A stretch of 64,000 nt of DNA from Porphyromonas circumdentaria. Its GTDB lineage: Bacteria > Bacteroidota > Bacteroidia > Bacteroidales > Porphyromonadaceae. The stretch covers positions 56,070-120,069 of the forward strand of contig NZ_FUXE01000001.1 of the NCBI RefSeq assembly GCF_900167105.1. Direction: 5' to 3'. The notes under the pieces were generated by a model, which saw only the letters and a list, made by a program, of their open reading frames with translations, did no database searches and had not been told where the DNA came from. Below are positions 1 to 9,096 of this stretch, in pieces (the stretch's first letter is position 1; each line of letters begins with the position of its first letter). Both the position numbers and the translations under genes were made by a program.

Positions 1-552
1 TCGCCAAGTCGGGCAGATAGACCTTCGGGTTTTCAGAGGCTAACTGCTCACGGATGGCGATGGCTCGGCTATAGCACTCCGCCGCCTTCGTATAATCCTT
101 TTGATAACTGTAGTTAGCCCCTAGGTTATTGAGGCTACTCGCCAAGTCGGGCAGATAGACCTTCGGGTTCTCAGAGGCTAACTGCTCACGGATGGCGATG
201 GCGCGACTATAGCGCGCTGATGCCTTCGCGTAATCCTTTTGGTCGCTGTAGTTAATCCCCTGGTTATTAAGGCCCGCCGCCAAGTTGGGGAGGTAGACCT
301 TAGGGGACTCCGTTGCCAACTGCTCATAGATAGCGATGGCTCGACTAACACACACTGACGCGTTCACATAATACTTTTGGGCATTGTAGTTAGCCCCTAG
401 GTTATTAAGGCTCATCACCAAGTCGGGCAGATAGACCTTCGGGTTCTCTGAGACGAGTTTTTCGTAAATAACCAAGGCTTGGGCAAGATAATCCTGCCCG
501 GCTTTATAGTCTCGAAGATCATCACTTACTCCCCCCAATGTCCTTAGAATTT
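1..552. repeat. Four 138-bp tandem coding repeats (46-aa TPR units)
   Basis: Copies begin at about 1, 139, 277 and 415. The exact 138-base period is read from the repeated GCCAAGT/GCCAAGTCGG words at 3, 141, 279 and 417. The first two copies are nearly identical at DNA level, and the third and fourth are more diverged. The period is a multiple of three, so gain or loss of a unit keeps the reading frame. The array runs off the left edge. Confidence 0.85.
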
Positions 553-1591
553 CACCCCAAGCCCCCGGGCTCGTCTTTGGATCTTTCTCAAGTCGTTTTT
601 TGATCGTCAAGAGATAGTGCAAAGATTTCTGGGGCTCTTTGATTTCTTGTAGATAGACCGCATATTTCCACATTGTCGAGATGTCCTCGGGAGCGAGGGC
701 GAGAGCCTGTTCGTAGTATTGTATCGCTTCGTTGTAGTTGTATAGCTCGGCACTCGCTTTGGCTGCAAGCAGGAGCTTCTTGAGGAGCTGAGCTTGGGCA
801 CCCTCGGCATTGGCGAGCTGCTGGTCAGCCTGACCGTCTAGTTCTCGGGCTAGACTCTTCTTATCTCGGGCCTCCCTCAGCTGCTGCTGAATTTGTTTGC
901 TCTCCTCCTCGAAGTTGATGTGTCGCCTAAGGTAGCTTGCAACGCTATCCAGTTCCCCCTCTTCGAAGAACTGATAAGCCCTTCGGTAGATGCTGTCAGC
1001 CTCATCTAGGTTGATCAAGACCATATCCTTGGCATACTCTCGGATGCGCTTTATGGCTTGGCCCTTGTCATTGGCTAAAAGCGTAAGGCTATCGATACTT
1101 TTCTGATACTGCTCATTGGCATAGTCATTAGCCTCTTCCAGGGCTGCAATGCGTTTATTAAGCTCTGCGATTTTACGCTCTCTGATCTCGTTTTGCTTCT
1201 TGACCGTTACGGCAATCAGGCGCTTCTCACGCTCCTCAAGAATCCTTCTATCCTGTATACAGATACTGATAGGCGTAGTACGCCCAAGAGTGATGTCTTT
1301 GATCAGTTGCTCGTCTACGACAATATAGTCCTTGTACCGCCCTGTGGGCTTAACCTCGATGGCAGTCTGTGCACCGCTCTTGAGGCGAAGTATCTGCAAG
1401 GTAAAAGCTCCACGGCTGTCTGTCGCAGTAGGTTTGGCGTTGGGGTGACTAATGCTCGCCTCGGATACATACTCCGTCTTGCCGGTATTCACTCGACTAT
1501 TCTGAACCGTCACGATACCCTTGAGCGGTATCTGTTGCCCATAAGCCATCACAGACCATAAGCTCAGTAAAAGTAGAAGGAAGCGTATCAT
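1..1591 (-). CDS. Exported tetratricopeptide-repeat protein with regulatory-like N-terminal domain (partial)
   Basis: The ATG is at 1591 and the frame stays open to the left edge, so only the first 530 residues are visible. They begin with a signal peptide (residues 1-19, ending AYGQ). Next comes a beta-rich domain of about 95 residues in the style of carboxypeptidase regulatory-like folds. A Lys/Glu-rich coiled coil follows at about 115-150, then helical repeats. From about residue 345 these become a 46-residue TPR unit with the signature NLGANYS and RAIAIREQLASENPK, repeated almost identically. TPRs are protein-protein interaction scaffolds, and the signal peptide suggests a periplasmic or outer-membrane location. 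It lies 26 bases downstream of the membrane protein ending at 1618 on the same strand, so the two probably form an operon and may interact. Substrate or partner is unknown. Confidence 0.75.
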   Translation of the reverse strand, partial: MIRFLLLLLSLWSVMAYGQQIPLKGIVTVQNSRVNTGKTEYVSEASISHPNAKPTATDSRGAFTLQILRLKSGAQTAIEVKPTGRYKDYIVVDEQLIKDITLGRTTPISICIQDRRILEEREKRLIAVTVKKQNEIRERKIAELNKRIAALEEANDYANEQYQKSIDSLTLLANDKGQAIKRIREYAKDMVLINLDEADSIYRRAYQFFEEGELDSVASYLRRHINFEEESKQIQQQLREARDKKSLARELDGQADQQLANAEGAQAQLLKKLLLAAKASAELYNYNEAIQYYEQALALAPEDISTMWKYAVYLQEIKEPQKSLHYLLTIKKRLEKDPKTSPGAWGEILRTLGGVSDDLRDYKAGQDYLAQALVIYEKLVSENPKVYLPDLVMSLNNLGANYNAQKYYVNASVCVSRAIAIYEQLATESPKVYLPNLAAGLNNQGINYSDQKDYAKASARYSRAIAIREQLASENPKVYLPDLASSLNNLGANYSYQKDYTKAAECYSRAIAIREQLASENPKVYLPDLA

Positions 1592-1617
1592 ATAGGAAAT
1601 ATTAGGCTTAAGATACA

Positions 1618-3120
1618 TTATTGGCGATCTAAGAAAAGACGAAAGAGATCTTTGCCTACAGTTGTATGTGTGGCTCGATAGCTCAGATAGCCTTCTTTGA
1701 GGATCTCAATCTCTTGTTCTTCGGCTTGTTGGTTAATCGGGATTGCTAGGTCGAAGTGTCCAAGACTATCGGTCCGACTCTCCACTCCGGCTATGCGAAC
1801 TAATGCATTTGGGATTGGGAGTTGACTCTCCTCATCCTTGACTACCCCCATAACTTGATCTATCCCGATGATGCTGATAGGAAGGAAGGAGACTTCTCCC
1901 TTTTTGATTAGGATAGTGCTATCGCAGCAGACATAAGGCATCCCTTCGGTATTATCGATCCGAACTCGAGCTATTTCCCCAGAGCAATCGTAAGGTAGAT
2001 CGGCAAAGAGGACTTTTCCTTGGCTGTCAATCTCTCCTTGATAGGTCTTACCTTTAACGGTTAGAGTAAGACTACCCATATTTTTTAGAGGGATATGTTC
2101 CTTCCCGAGCCAACCATGTACCATAACTGATAAGTTGAAAGGGGCTCGCAGCACCATAATCCCAACAAGACCGATCGAGACTAGGCCAATCATTAGAGCC
2201 GATATCACTAAGTAATGTAGTTTTTGGGCGCGCCGCAGCTGTTCCTGCTGTAGAGACTTAATCTCTCGGACTGTATGGTTAGTCTCTGTCGTGATAAAGA
2301 TGAGCCTATTGGCTAGCTCCTCGAGATGTGTAAGCGACTGACCAAGAGCTTCGTTAAGTGCTAGGCTAAACTTATTCTCATCTGATAAGAGTTCATTGAG
2401 TCGATGAAGCTCTTCCTGTACAACAGGATCTAATCCATTAGCAAGTTTAAGGGCTTTTAAATCTTGCCTAATTTCCTGTTGCCCCAACTCTATCTCCTTA
2501 ATCATCTCTCGCAGCTCATCTGACATAAGTCTCTGATAAGCGACCCATGCGTCATGATGCTCCGAAGATTTCAGGCCTTCGCCAAAGCATAGCTGTATTT
2601 GAGCAGGAAAGTGTTGAGAAATAAAATCCTTCAACTTAAGATCTAGTCCATTCCCTTCTAACCCATCTCTGAGGTAGTTAGTTATATCATCTGAGCTATA
2701 GTCTGAGGATATGAAGGAGCGAATGTGTTCATCATCTAAAAAAGAAGCGACATCATCAGATTTACTCCGATTTTGAAGATGCTTCTTGAGTACATTAATT
2801 GATTTCTTCGCACTATTTTGTTCGAGCTTGCTGACACCTGTTTCTCGATAGAGGATAAGGATATTGTCTAATGCTTCTCCAATAGAAGAAATAAATAGCT
2901 TTTTTATGCTATGGTTAAGATTGCTAGGGTGGGTGCCAAAAAGCAAATGCTTTATTTTCTCTCGAGATAAGCCTTTAATCATATCTGTGACAACACTGCC
3001 ACTAATTCCAGTAGCAACAGCCAAAAGCGTTTCTGCCGATAGCCCAGTCGAGAGGCAGGTCAGAGAAACATGTGCCAGCGTGCTAAGAAGCAAGGCACTT
3101 GATGTAGCTAACCTATTCAT
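1618..3120 (-). CDS. Single-pass membrane protein with coiled coil and C-terminal carboxypeptidase-regulatory-like domain
   Basis: A 500-residue protein of no recognised name. The N-terminal 60 residues are moderately hydrophobic (Ala/Leu/Ser-rich, with a GISGSVVTDMIKGL segment). The region 60-200 is helical and charged. A long coiled coil spans about 195-300, and a strong transmembrane segment lies at about 302-326 (LVISALMIGLVSIGLVG). The C-terminal about 170 residues are beta-rich, and residues about 418-500 look like a carboxypeptidase regulatory-like (Ig-type) domain. The helical N-terminal part with DAWVAYQRLMSDELREMIKEI resembles helical regions preceding NACHT or TPR modules in some Bacteroidetes and cyanobacterial signalling proteins, but no NTPase motif is present here. 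Its stop lies 26 bases before the start of the exported TPR protein, suggesting one transcript. A two-part envelope sensor or stress system is possible but not shown. Confidence 0.65.
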   Translation of the reverse strand: MNRLATSSALLLSTLAHVSLTCLSTGLSAETLLAVATGISGSVVTDMIKGLSREKIKHLLFGTHPSNLNHSIKKLFISSIGEALDNILILYRETGVSKLEQNSAKKSINVLKKHLQNRSKSDDVASFLDDEHIRSFISSDYSSDDITNYLRDGLEGNGLDLKLKDFISQHFPAQIQLCFGEGLKSSEHHDAWVAYQRLMSDELREMIKEIELGQQEIRQDLKALKLANGLDPVVQEELHRLNELLSDENKFSLALNEALGQSLTHLEELANRLIFITTETNHTVREIKSLQQEQLRRAQKLHYLVISALMIGLVSIGLVGIMVLRAPFNLSVMVHGWLGKEHIPLKNMGSLTLTVKGKTYQGEIDSQGKVLFADLPYDCSGEIARVRIDNTEGMPYVCCDSTILIKKGEVSFLPISIIGIDQVMGVVKDEESQLPIPNALVRIAGVESRTDSLGHFDLAIPINQQAEEQEIEILKEGYLSYRATHTTVGKDLFRLFLDRQ

Positions 3121-3528
3121 TACGTAGGATGTATTATGTGTTAAAAGTGAACGTCCTTTCTTACAAATATAGCAATTGTTTTTTTACTATCCTTGACTTC
3201 TTGGGAGAAGAGTTTTCTCTTGAAAAACAGGTGTTTGAGTCAGTAGTTTTGATTATGAGTCTTGCCCAATATTCTTTAGAATGAGACCATTTATGATTAT
3301 AGTGCTATTCGTTGTTATAACTTATCTAAAATCTATGTCCTATAATAATTAGAGAGATCTGTAATAAATAGTCAAGATTCAGTCTGATAGATGTTTTTTA
3401 GGGTTAAAACCTGTCAGACTAAATCTTAATCATCACACGTGATACTGCATGGTTTTTACATTGTTTTTGATCCTAAGGGGAAGGGGGTTATTGTCTATTG
3501 TATCCTTGCAAAGAATTTGTTAGGGCGA
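3121..3528. other. Intergenic gap with one hairpin
   Basis: No convincing gene. The sequence is AT-rich. Its only clear structure is the inverted repeat at 3374-3427, annotated separately. The leftmost part should hold the promoter of the minus-strand gene starting at 3120. Confidence 0.5.
3374..3427 (-). terminator. Hairpin downstream of the 3529-4044 gene
   Basis: Arms AAGATTCAGTCTGA (3374-3387) and TCAGACTAAATCTT (3414-3427) pair with one mismatch around a 26-base loop. It sits about 100 bases beyond the end of the minus-strand gene. A strong U-run is absent, so termination is only the likeliest role. Confidence 0.4.
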
Positions 3529-4044
3529 TTAGTAAACAGAATCAATGCGAACGTCTTTCGCTTTGTTCCAGGCTTTTCCTCCTGTTTCGACAAGCTCTAT
3601 TCGTCCTGCCCTGACAGTAATGTCTTTGTAGTGAGATTCCCAATTATCTCCATACCGAAAAGACAAGGAGACACGTACATCATAACTATTTTTGTTTCGT
3701 ATCTGAAAAGAAATAAGGTTATTGCCTGCAGTAAGAAGATTGTTGCTACTTGAAAAACTAAGTAACTCAACTCCGTCGACGCTTTTTGTACTCCTCTCCC
3801 TATTTTCTCGTTTATAAGCTTCTCGTAAGGCTTCTTCTTTTCGCTGTCTCTCTAGTTCTTCTTTTTCTCTTGCTTTTCTTTCTCTCTTCTCCCTAGTTGA
3901 CTGATTTATACCCTTATACATCAAAATAATACCCAAGGCACACACCCCAATTAAAAATAATTTTGTCTGAATGGGATCAGAATTCTCTAAGGATAAGAAT
4001 CCAAAGATTAGCATTATAGCTCCCCAAAAAGTTTTTCCTTTCAT
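3529..4044 (-). CDS. Small membrane protein with charged linker, unknown function
   Basis: 171 residues, not recognised. Two hydrophobic segments lie at about residues 6-20 (FWGAIMLIFGFLSL) and 28-46. A very highly charged Arg/Lys/Glu stretch (about 50-90) follows and is probably an extended helix in the cytoplasm. A beta-rich C-terminal domain of about 75 residues contains FSSSNNLLTAGNNLISFQI and VETGGKAWNKAKDVRIDS. No catalytic motif is visible. It is flanked by long AT-rich gaps, so it is probably transcribed alone. The AT-rich surroundings suggest transferred DNA. Confidence 0.6.
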   Translation of the reverse strand: MKGKTFWGAIMLIFGFLSLENSDPIQTKLFLIGVCALGIILMYKGINQSTREKRERKAREKEELERQRKEEALREAYKRENRERSTKSVDGVELLSFSSSNNLLTAGNNLISFQIRNKNSYDVRVSLSFRYGDNWESHYKDITVRAGRIELVETGGKAWNKAKDVRIDSVY

Positions 4045-4453
4045 GTTTTTAGTTTTATTACACTGTTCTTAAATTAAGTAATTATTTTTCTTGCGTAGTA
4101 TATATTTTTTACGAATTACACCTTCAGATAATAAACTCACTAAGCCTTTCATATAGCTTTCACTGATAGTTTTTGTTTAGAGATATTTGGTTAAATATCT
4201 ATCCCTTCTTGGGTACTATGATGTTGTCACAGTAGTGATAGTATTCCCTTGATATCATTTATTTAAAATTTAGTTGTTGATCTAGAGTAGTCATAAGATA
4301 AGCATAGAAATTACTTATCCCTACCAGTCTCGTATTGAGGAGAGAAACATACACTAGTGAACTAATCAAAGAGAAGCCTGATGCAGGAAGTATATCCATT
4401 AAAGCAGATGGGTATTTGCAAAAGAATGTGTGCTGAAGTAAAATATCTAAACC
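4045..4453. other. AT-rich gap without a recognised gene
   Basis: No reading frame of convincing length is present. A short plus-strand stretch at about 4363-4435 could encode a coding remnant (IKEKPDAGSISIKADGYLQ) ending in a stop, but it lacks a start or recognisable family. Confidence 0.35.
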
Positions 4454-4747
4454 TTATACAATTCCCCTTATCTTCTGAGTAAAGAATACAATATCGAAGC
4501 CTATAACAGAGAGAACTATAATCGCTGTCCAAAAGAGGAGGAATCCTATGATACCTTTACTCGAATCTAGTCCAAATGGAATGGTAAGGAGCACAACTAA
4601 ATAGGGGAACGCATATATGTCTGCAATGATCAATCTTTTGTGAGACTTTGTGATACGATCCCTGTTTTCAAGATGGACAATATAGATTAAAAGGACAACA
4701 ACGACTAGGGTGTATGTAACTCCAATGCCAAATATAGTCTGTGCCAT
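4454..4747 (-). CDS. Small three-helix membrane protein, unknown function
   Basis: 97 residues with three hydrophobic segments: about 5-24 (FGIGVTYTLVVVVLLIYIVH), 42-58 and 65-88. Short polar loops separate them (ENRDRITKSHKR between the first and second). No enzymatic motif is visible and no family is recognised. Such proteins are commonly immunity or holin-like factors in mobile DNA, but nothing here proves that. It lies alone between AT-rich gaps. Confidence 0.5.
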   Translation of the reverse strand: MAQTIFGIGVTYTLVVVVLLIYIVHLENRDRITKSHKRLIIADIYAFPYLVVLLTIPFGLDSSKGIIGFLLFWTAIIVLSVIGFDIVFFTQKIRGIV

Positions 4748-5224
4748 GTCGTAGTATTTATTGATTTTATGTGATAAAATAGCTTATTGGTTCATAGTGT
4801 AGTGCGTGTGAAATTACTTCTCCTTTCTGTTTCTATGGGCATAGACAGAATGTTAGTTTCGAAGAGAGCCTCTATTTTCACCTCTCTAGATTATACATAC
4901 CCTCCTAACTATTTTCTATACCTTATCGTATGACGTACGATATAAAATAAAATTTGGGAATAAATTCCTAAGCAATATTATTTATTTGTTTTTACTTGCC
5001 ACCATTATCTTACGATGATTCCTCAATATTGAAATCATATATTGGTGACAAAGATAGTTATTTATAAAACAAGTAAAAAAACTAAAAAAACGATTAGGTT
5101 GTTTTTTATACTTGCCATATATTCCCTTTTCTTTCTTGTGTTATCCCGACGATTATCTGTGTGGAATAATCAATTATATATTTGTTGTTCGATGATAAAT
5201 TACTCATTACAATAACAAATTATT
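4748..5224. other. AT-rich gap upstream of the element backbone
   Basis: No gene was seen. It contains a small palindrome TATCGTA-N5-TACGATA at 4924-4942. The left end of the element that carries the DUF3945 gene may lie here or further left. No matching att repeat was identified. Confidence 0.4.
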
Positions 5225-6619
5225 ATGGAATCGAACAACAATGATTATGTGTTGGTCTTGGAAGACCGCACTGCCGTGAAAAATGACCAAGAGGTCGGTA
5301 CGCTTTCTGTCGTTTCAGGTATTGACGAAAGTGGTCAACTCAAGACCTCGGAGGCACGGGAAGCCAATCAGGCTTCCTTTTTGAAGTTTAACAGCAAGGA
5401 TGGGCTCTTCAAGAACTTTATGACCAACTTCCTCAAGCAGTTCAATGACCCTTCTCGTTTCGGACTGTATAAGGTTGTAGCTAACAATGTGGAACAAGGT
5501 GTAGAACACCTCCGCACAGCTCTTCAAAACAGACAAAGCCCCGAAGTAAAGGCGCAGCTCCAAGAGAGTCAGGTACACTTCGAGGACTTTCTACCCATGC
5601 AGAAAAATGCTACGACCATTGATCCGGAAAAGATTGATTGGCGTATGCTCGAAGATCTCAGGTTGAGCCGAGAGAAACTCGAAGCGAGTGGGGCTTTAGA
5701 GAAGATGCTCAACTGGCAGAAGAGCGACCTTATGGGCATTGCTGTACCCTATGGCAACAGCTCTATTTATACAGAAGCACGCCTCGCTTTCCGCACCGAT
5801 GATAATGGTAACATTGGTCTTGCTGTGCATGCTATGCGTAAAGAACCACAGTTGGATTTCCCCTATATGGGGCACCAGTTTACTCCGGAAGAGAAGGAAC
5901 AGCTTCTCAAAACAGGTAACCTTGGAAAAACCATTGAAGTAACTCCGAAGAATGGCGAGTCTTTTGCCGCCTATGTGTCTATTGATCCACAGACTAAGGA
6001 GGTTATCGCACTGCGTGCCGACCGTGTCTCTATCCCCAAAGAAATCAAAGGGGTTACACTCTCTGATATCCAGTACAAAGACCTTGTAGAAGGTAAGGCG
6101 GTGAAAGTAGAAGGCATGACCTCGAAGAATGGCAAATCCTTTGATGCAACCTTGCAGGTAAATGCCGAGAAAAAAGGTATCGAATTTATCTTTGGTGAAA
6201 GCAAAAGTCTCCAAGAGCGCCAGGGTCAACAGCAGAAGCAAGGAGGAGTACCTCATAAACTCTGTGGCTTGGAGCTAACCGAGAAACAGCGTGAAGCATT
6301 GAACAGTGGCAGTACACTCTATCTCAAAAATATGGTAGATAAGGAAGGTAAAAGCTTTAACGCCTATGTACGTATGGATAAGGAGCAGAACCGCCCACGC
6401 TTCTTCAAATACAATCCAGACAAGAAACAGGGGAATGGCAAAGTTGAAGCCGTGGCTGAAGAACACAAGACACAGGTAGCGGTCAATAACCAAGGCAAGA
6501 CCAACGAAGCTACTAAGCACCTAAAAGAACCACTCAAATCCGGCCAAACACAGCCCTCGGCAGAGCAAAAAGAGAAGCAAGAGAGAAAGACACAACAGCG
6601 TCGTGGACGCAAGATGTAA
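5225..6619 (+). CDS. DUF3945/DUF4099-type conjugative-element protein
   Basis: 464 residues. Family members are found next to topoisomerase and methylase/helicase genes in Bacteroides conjugative transposons, and their biochemical role is not established. An N-terminal part (about 135-250, starting WRMLEDLRLSREKLEASGAL) matches the DUF4099 style. Three successive copies of a GKSF(D/N)A(Y/T) unit lie at about 245, 300 and 385 (DUF3945 style), each preceded by a TPEEKEQLL or TEKQREALNSG helix. The tail is Lys/Gln-rich and ends QQRRGRKM. The same order (this gene, topB, methylase/helicase) supports co-transfer as a processing module. A hairpin 7 bases after the stop separates it from topB. The ATG at 5225 directly follows an AT-rich promoter region. 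Confidence 0.8.
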   Translation: MESNNNDYVLVLEDRTAVKNDQEVGTLSVVSGIDESGQLKTSEAREANQASFLKFNSKDGLFKNFMTNFLKQFNDPSRFGLYKVVANNVEQGVEHLRTALQNRQSPEVKAQLQESQVHFEDFLPMQKNATTIDPEKIDWRMLEDLRLSREKLEASGALEKMLNWQKSDLMGIAVPYGNSSIYTEARLAFRTDDNGNIGLAVHAMRKEPQLDFPYMGHQFTPEEKEQLLKTGNLGKTIEVTPKNGESFAAYVSIDPQTKEVIALRADRVSIPKEIKGVTLSDIQYKDLVEGKAVKVEGMTSKNGKSFDATLQVNAEKKGIEFIFGESKSLQERQGQQQKQGGVPHKLCGLELTEKQREALNSGSTLYLKNMVDKEGKSFNAYVRMDKEQNRPRFFKYNPDKKQGNGKVEAVAEEHKTQVAVNNQGKTNEATKHLKEPLKSGQTQPSAEQKEKQERKTQQRRGRKM

Positions 6620-6625
6620 AAAGCA

Positions 6626-6649
6626 AGAGACTCGCTTTTGCGAGTCTCT
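6626..6649 (+). terminator. Perfect 10-bp hairpin after the DUF3945 gene
   Basis: AGAGACTCGC (6626-6635), loop TTTT, GCGAGTCTCT (6640-6649). There is no long U-run after it, so termination is likely but may be Rho-assisted or a processing hairpin. Nothing else coding is apparent between here and topB at 6927. Confidence 0.6.
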
Positions 6650-6926
6650 GTATGTGGCGGCAGTGGGGTTAATCACTATGTCTTAGGAATATATCATCTT
6701 TATATATAAAGGTCTTTATCTGCCACAACCCCAAGAGCCAATACAATATAATCCATAGGCCGTATCTCCTTTCCTGTAGAACTTAAAATTGTACAACAAT
6801 CTGCAGTAAAACCGAGTGATAGAGGCAGCACATAACTGATTATACTAAAGTCTGAAGATATTCCCAACAAAGTGCGAGTCATATAGTGGAACCAAAATTA
6901 CAAATAAATAATTGAACAACAAACAA

Positions 6927-9002
6927 ATGAAAATATGTATTCTTGCCGAGAAGCCCTCGGTGGCTCGTGATATTGCCCGTATTGTAGGGGCAAATACGAA
7001 ACAGGAGGGATACCTCGAAGGAGGTGGCTACCTCGTGACTTGGGCGATGGGGCATCTCATTACGCCGGCCATGCCAGAAGTTTATGGCTACTCTACCTAT
7101 AAAGCCGAAGACCTGCCCATTCGTCCCAATCCCTTCCGACTCATCGTTCGCCAAGTCCGCAAGGACAAGGAGTTTCCTGATGATCCTGCTGCTCTAAAAC
7201 AACTGAAAGTCATTCGTCATTGCTTTGGTTTGGCAGAGCGCATCATCGTAGCAACCGATGCAGGAAGAGAGGGTGAGTTGATATTTCGCATGATTTATCA
7301 ATACCTCGACTGCCACAAACCATTCGATAGACTCTGGATTAGTTCACTTACAGATAAAGCTATCCGTGAGGGCTTAGCTCAGGTGAGAGCAGGGAGAGAC
7401 TATGACAACCTTTACTATTCCGCTAAAGCTCGAAGTGAGGCTGATTGGCTTGTAGGTATCAATGCCAGTCGGGCCTTGTCGATCGCTCGTAAGGGAGGTT
7501 ACTCTTTGGGACGTGTACAGACACCAACGCTTGCGATGGTATGCCGTCGTTACCTCGAAAACAAGAACTTCTCTTCTGTCCCTTATTGGAGAGTGAATGC
7601 CTTAGTGGATAAAGAGGGTATCCTCCTCAAAGCCATTAGCACAAACAGCTTCGATAATGAGGTCTCAGCACAGAGTGCTCTCAGTACCCTCCGCAGTCAA
7701 GGTCGACTGACCGTATCATCGCTCACAAGAAAGGAGGGAACTGCGCCGCCACCTCTCTTGTATGATCTTACCACACTTCAGAAGGAGGCAAATCGAAAGT
7801 ATGGTTTCTCGGCAGATAAGACTCTCTCAATAGCTCAATCTCTCTATGAGAAGAAAGTCGCAACCTACCCACGTACAGGCAGTCGTTACATCAGTGAAGA
7901 TGTCTTCGAGGAAGTTTCTGCTATTTTCAGTATGCTTGGAGAGGGCTTGACAGCTCCTCTCAACCGTCATAGCGTGGATAATGGTAAGGTCACCGACCAT
8001 CATGCCATTATCCCAACCGGAGAAAAGGCATTGGGGCTCAGTGCAGATGAAAACACCATCTATCAGATGATTTGTACACGCTTTATCGAAGCCTTCTCTC
8101 CGAACTCAGAAGAGGAGCGTATGCAGGTCATCTTCACGGATGGCACCCATTCCTATATTTGGAAGGCATGTCATATTTTATCTTCCGGCTGGAAAGCCGT
8201 TGCCCAAGAGAATAAAGAGAAGAACAAAGGAGAGGAGGCAGAAAATGAAGAAGAGCAGTTGGCATCTCTTCCCAACCTTACAGAAGGAGAAACTCTTCAG
8301 GTCAGCACTGCTGAAATCACAACACACAAAACGAAACCTAAGCCCCTCTATACTGAGGCGACTTTACTCTCGGCTATGGAACATGCCGGCAAAGAGGTCG
8401 AAGAAGCAGAAAGCCGTCAAGCGATGGCAGAATGTGGTATCGGAACACCTGCCACACGAGCAAACATCATCGAAACTCTGATTTTGAGAGAGTACATCCG
8501 ACGAGAGAAGAAAAGCATCGTACCCACAGAAAAAGGACTTTCGGTCTATGAGATTGTCAAAGACGAGCGTATCGCCAATGCTGAGATGACAGGAACATGG
8601 GAGGTTGCTCTTTCTACGATTGAAGCGGGTTCGGCATCCGCCAGAGAGTTCGGACAGCGTATTGCAGCGTATACCGAGCAAATCTGTCAAGAGCTTTTGA
8701 AGCTATCGCCTCCACAAAAGAGCTACCCGACTTATCGCTGTCCCAAGTGTGGTAACGAAAGTGTCGGTATCTATGCAAAGATTGCCAAGTGTCGACACGA
8801 GGGCTGTGGCTTTGTCATCTTCCGAGAAGTTTGTGGCACATTTCTTTCTGAGGATAATCTCAGAGACCTGATCAATATCAAACGAACACCCATTCTCAAA
8901 GGCTTAGTGAGCAAGGCCGGTAAGAAGTTCAATGCCCGACTCGTTCTCCAAGACGACAACAGTACAACCTTTGAGTTTGAGGGTAAGAAAAAGAAGGGAT
9001 AA
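6927..9002 (+). CDS. topB: DNA topoisomerase III (type IA)
   Basis: A type IA topoisomerase that cuts one strand through a 5'-phosphotyrosine link to pass or decatenate single strands. Residues 1-150 form the toprim domain, with LAEKPSVARDIARIVG at the start and DAGREGELIFR as the acidic Mg-binding motif. The active-site tyrosine lies in VATYPRTGSRYI. The C-terminal about 90 residues hold a four-Cys zinc ribbon (CPKCGN and CRHEGC), followed by a GKKFNARLVL unit that resembles the DUF3945 repeat of the upstream gene. I prefer the ATG at 6927 (MKICILAEKPS) over an in-frame TTG 15 bases upstream, because the toprim motif starts immediately after it. In conjugative transposons of this group TopB-like proteins act with mobilization and excision functions. 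The length of 691 residues is normal. Confidence 0.93.
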   Translation: MKICILAEKPSVARDIARIVGANTKQEGYLEGGGYLVTWAMGHLITPAMPEVYGYSTYKAEDLPIRPNPFRLIVRQVRKDKEFPDDPAALKQLKVIRHCFGLAERIIVATDAGREGELIFRMIYQYLDCHKPFDRLWISSLTDKAIREGLAQVRAGRDYDNLYYSAKARSEADWLVGINASRALSIARKGGYSLGRVQTPTLAMVCRRYLENKNFSSVPYWRVNALVDKEGILLKAISTNSFDNEVSAQSALSTLRSQGRLTVSSLTRKEGTAPPPLLYDLTTLQKEANRKYGFSADKTLSIAQSLYEKKVATYPRTGSRYISEDVFEEVSAIFSMLGEGLTAPLNRHSVDNGKVTDHHAIIPTGEKALGLSADENTIYQMICTRFIEAFSPNSEEERMQVIFTDGTHSYIWKACHILSSGWKAVAQENKEKNKGEEAENEEEQLASLPNLTEGETLQVSTAEITTHKTKPKPLYTEATLLSAMEHAGKEVEEAESRQAMAECGIGTPATRANIIETLILREYIRREKKSIVPTEKGLSVYEIVKDERIANAEMTGTWEVALSTIEAGSASAREFGQRIAAYTEQICQELLKLSPPQKSYPTYRCPKCGNESVGIYAKIAKCRHEGCGFVIFREVCGTFLSEDNLRDLINIKRTPILKGLVSKAGKKFNARLVLQDDNSTTFEFEGKKKKG

Positions 9003-9034
9003 AACATTTTTTTTCTTTCACCGCAAAAAACGAA

Positions 9035-9074
9035 CAGTCGATAGTGCAAGATGCGCTCTTCACTATCGACTGTG
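9035..9074 (+). terminator. 13-bp hairpin between topB and the methylase/helicase gene
   Basis: ACAGTCGATAGTG (9035-9047) pairs with CACTATCGACTGT (9062-9074) around a 14-base loop. It lies 33 bases after the topB stop and 22 bases before the next start. It may attenuate transcription between the two genes. Confidence 0.5.
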
Positions 9075-9096
9075 TAACCTTATCTGATTTACAACC

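Noticed and set aside
3439-3753. Plus-strand open frame of 104 codons
   Set aside because: It lies antisense to the better-supported minus-strand membrane protein at 3529-4044 and has no recognisable protein features.
5696-6256. Minus-strand open frame of 186 codons
   Set aside because: It is a shadow of the DUF3945 gene, whose plus-strand translation carries clear family repeats.
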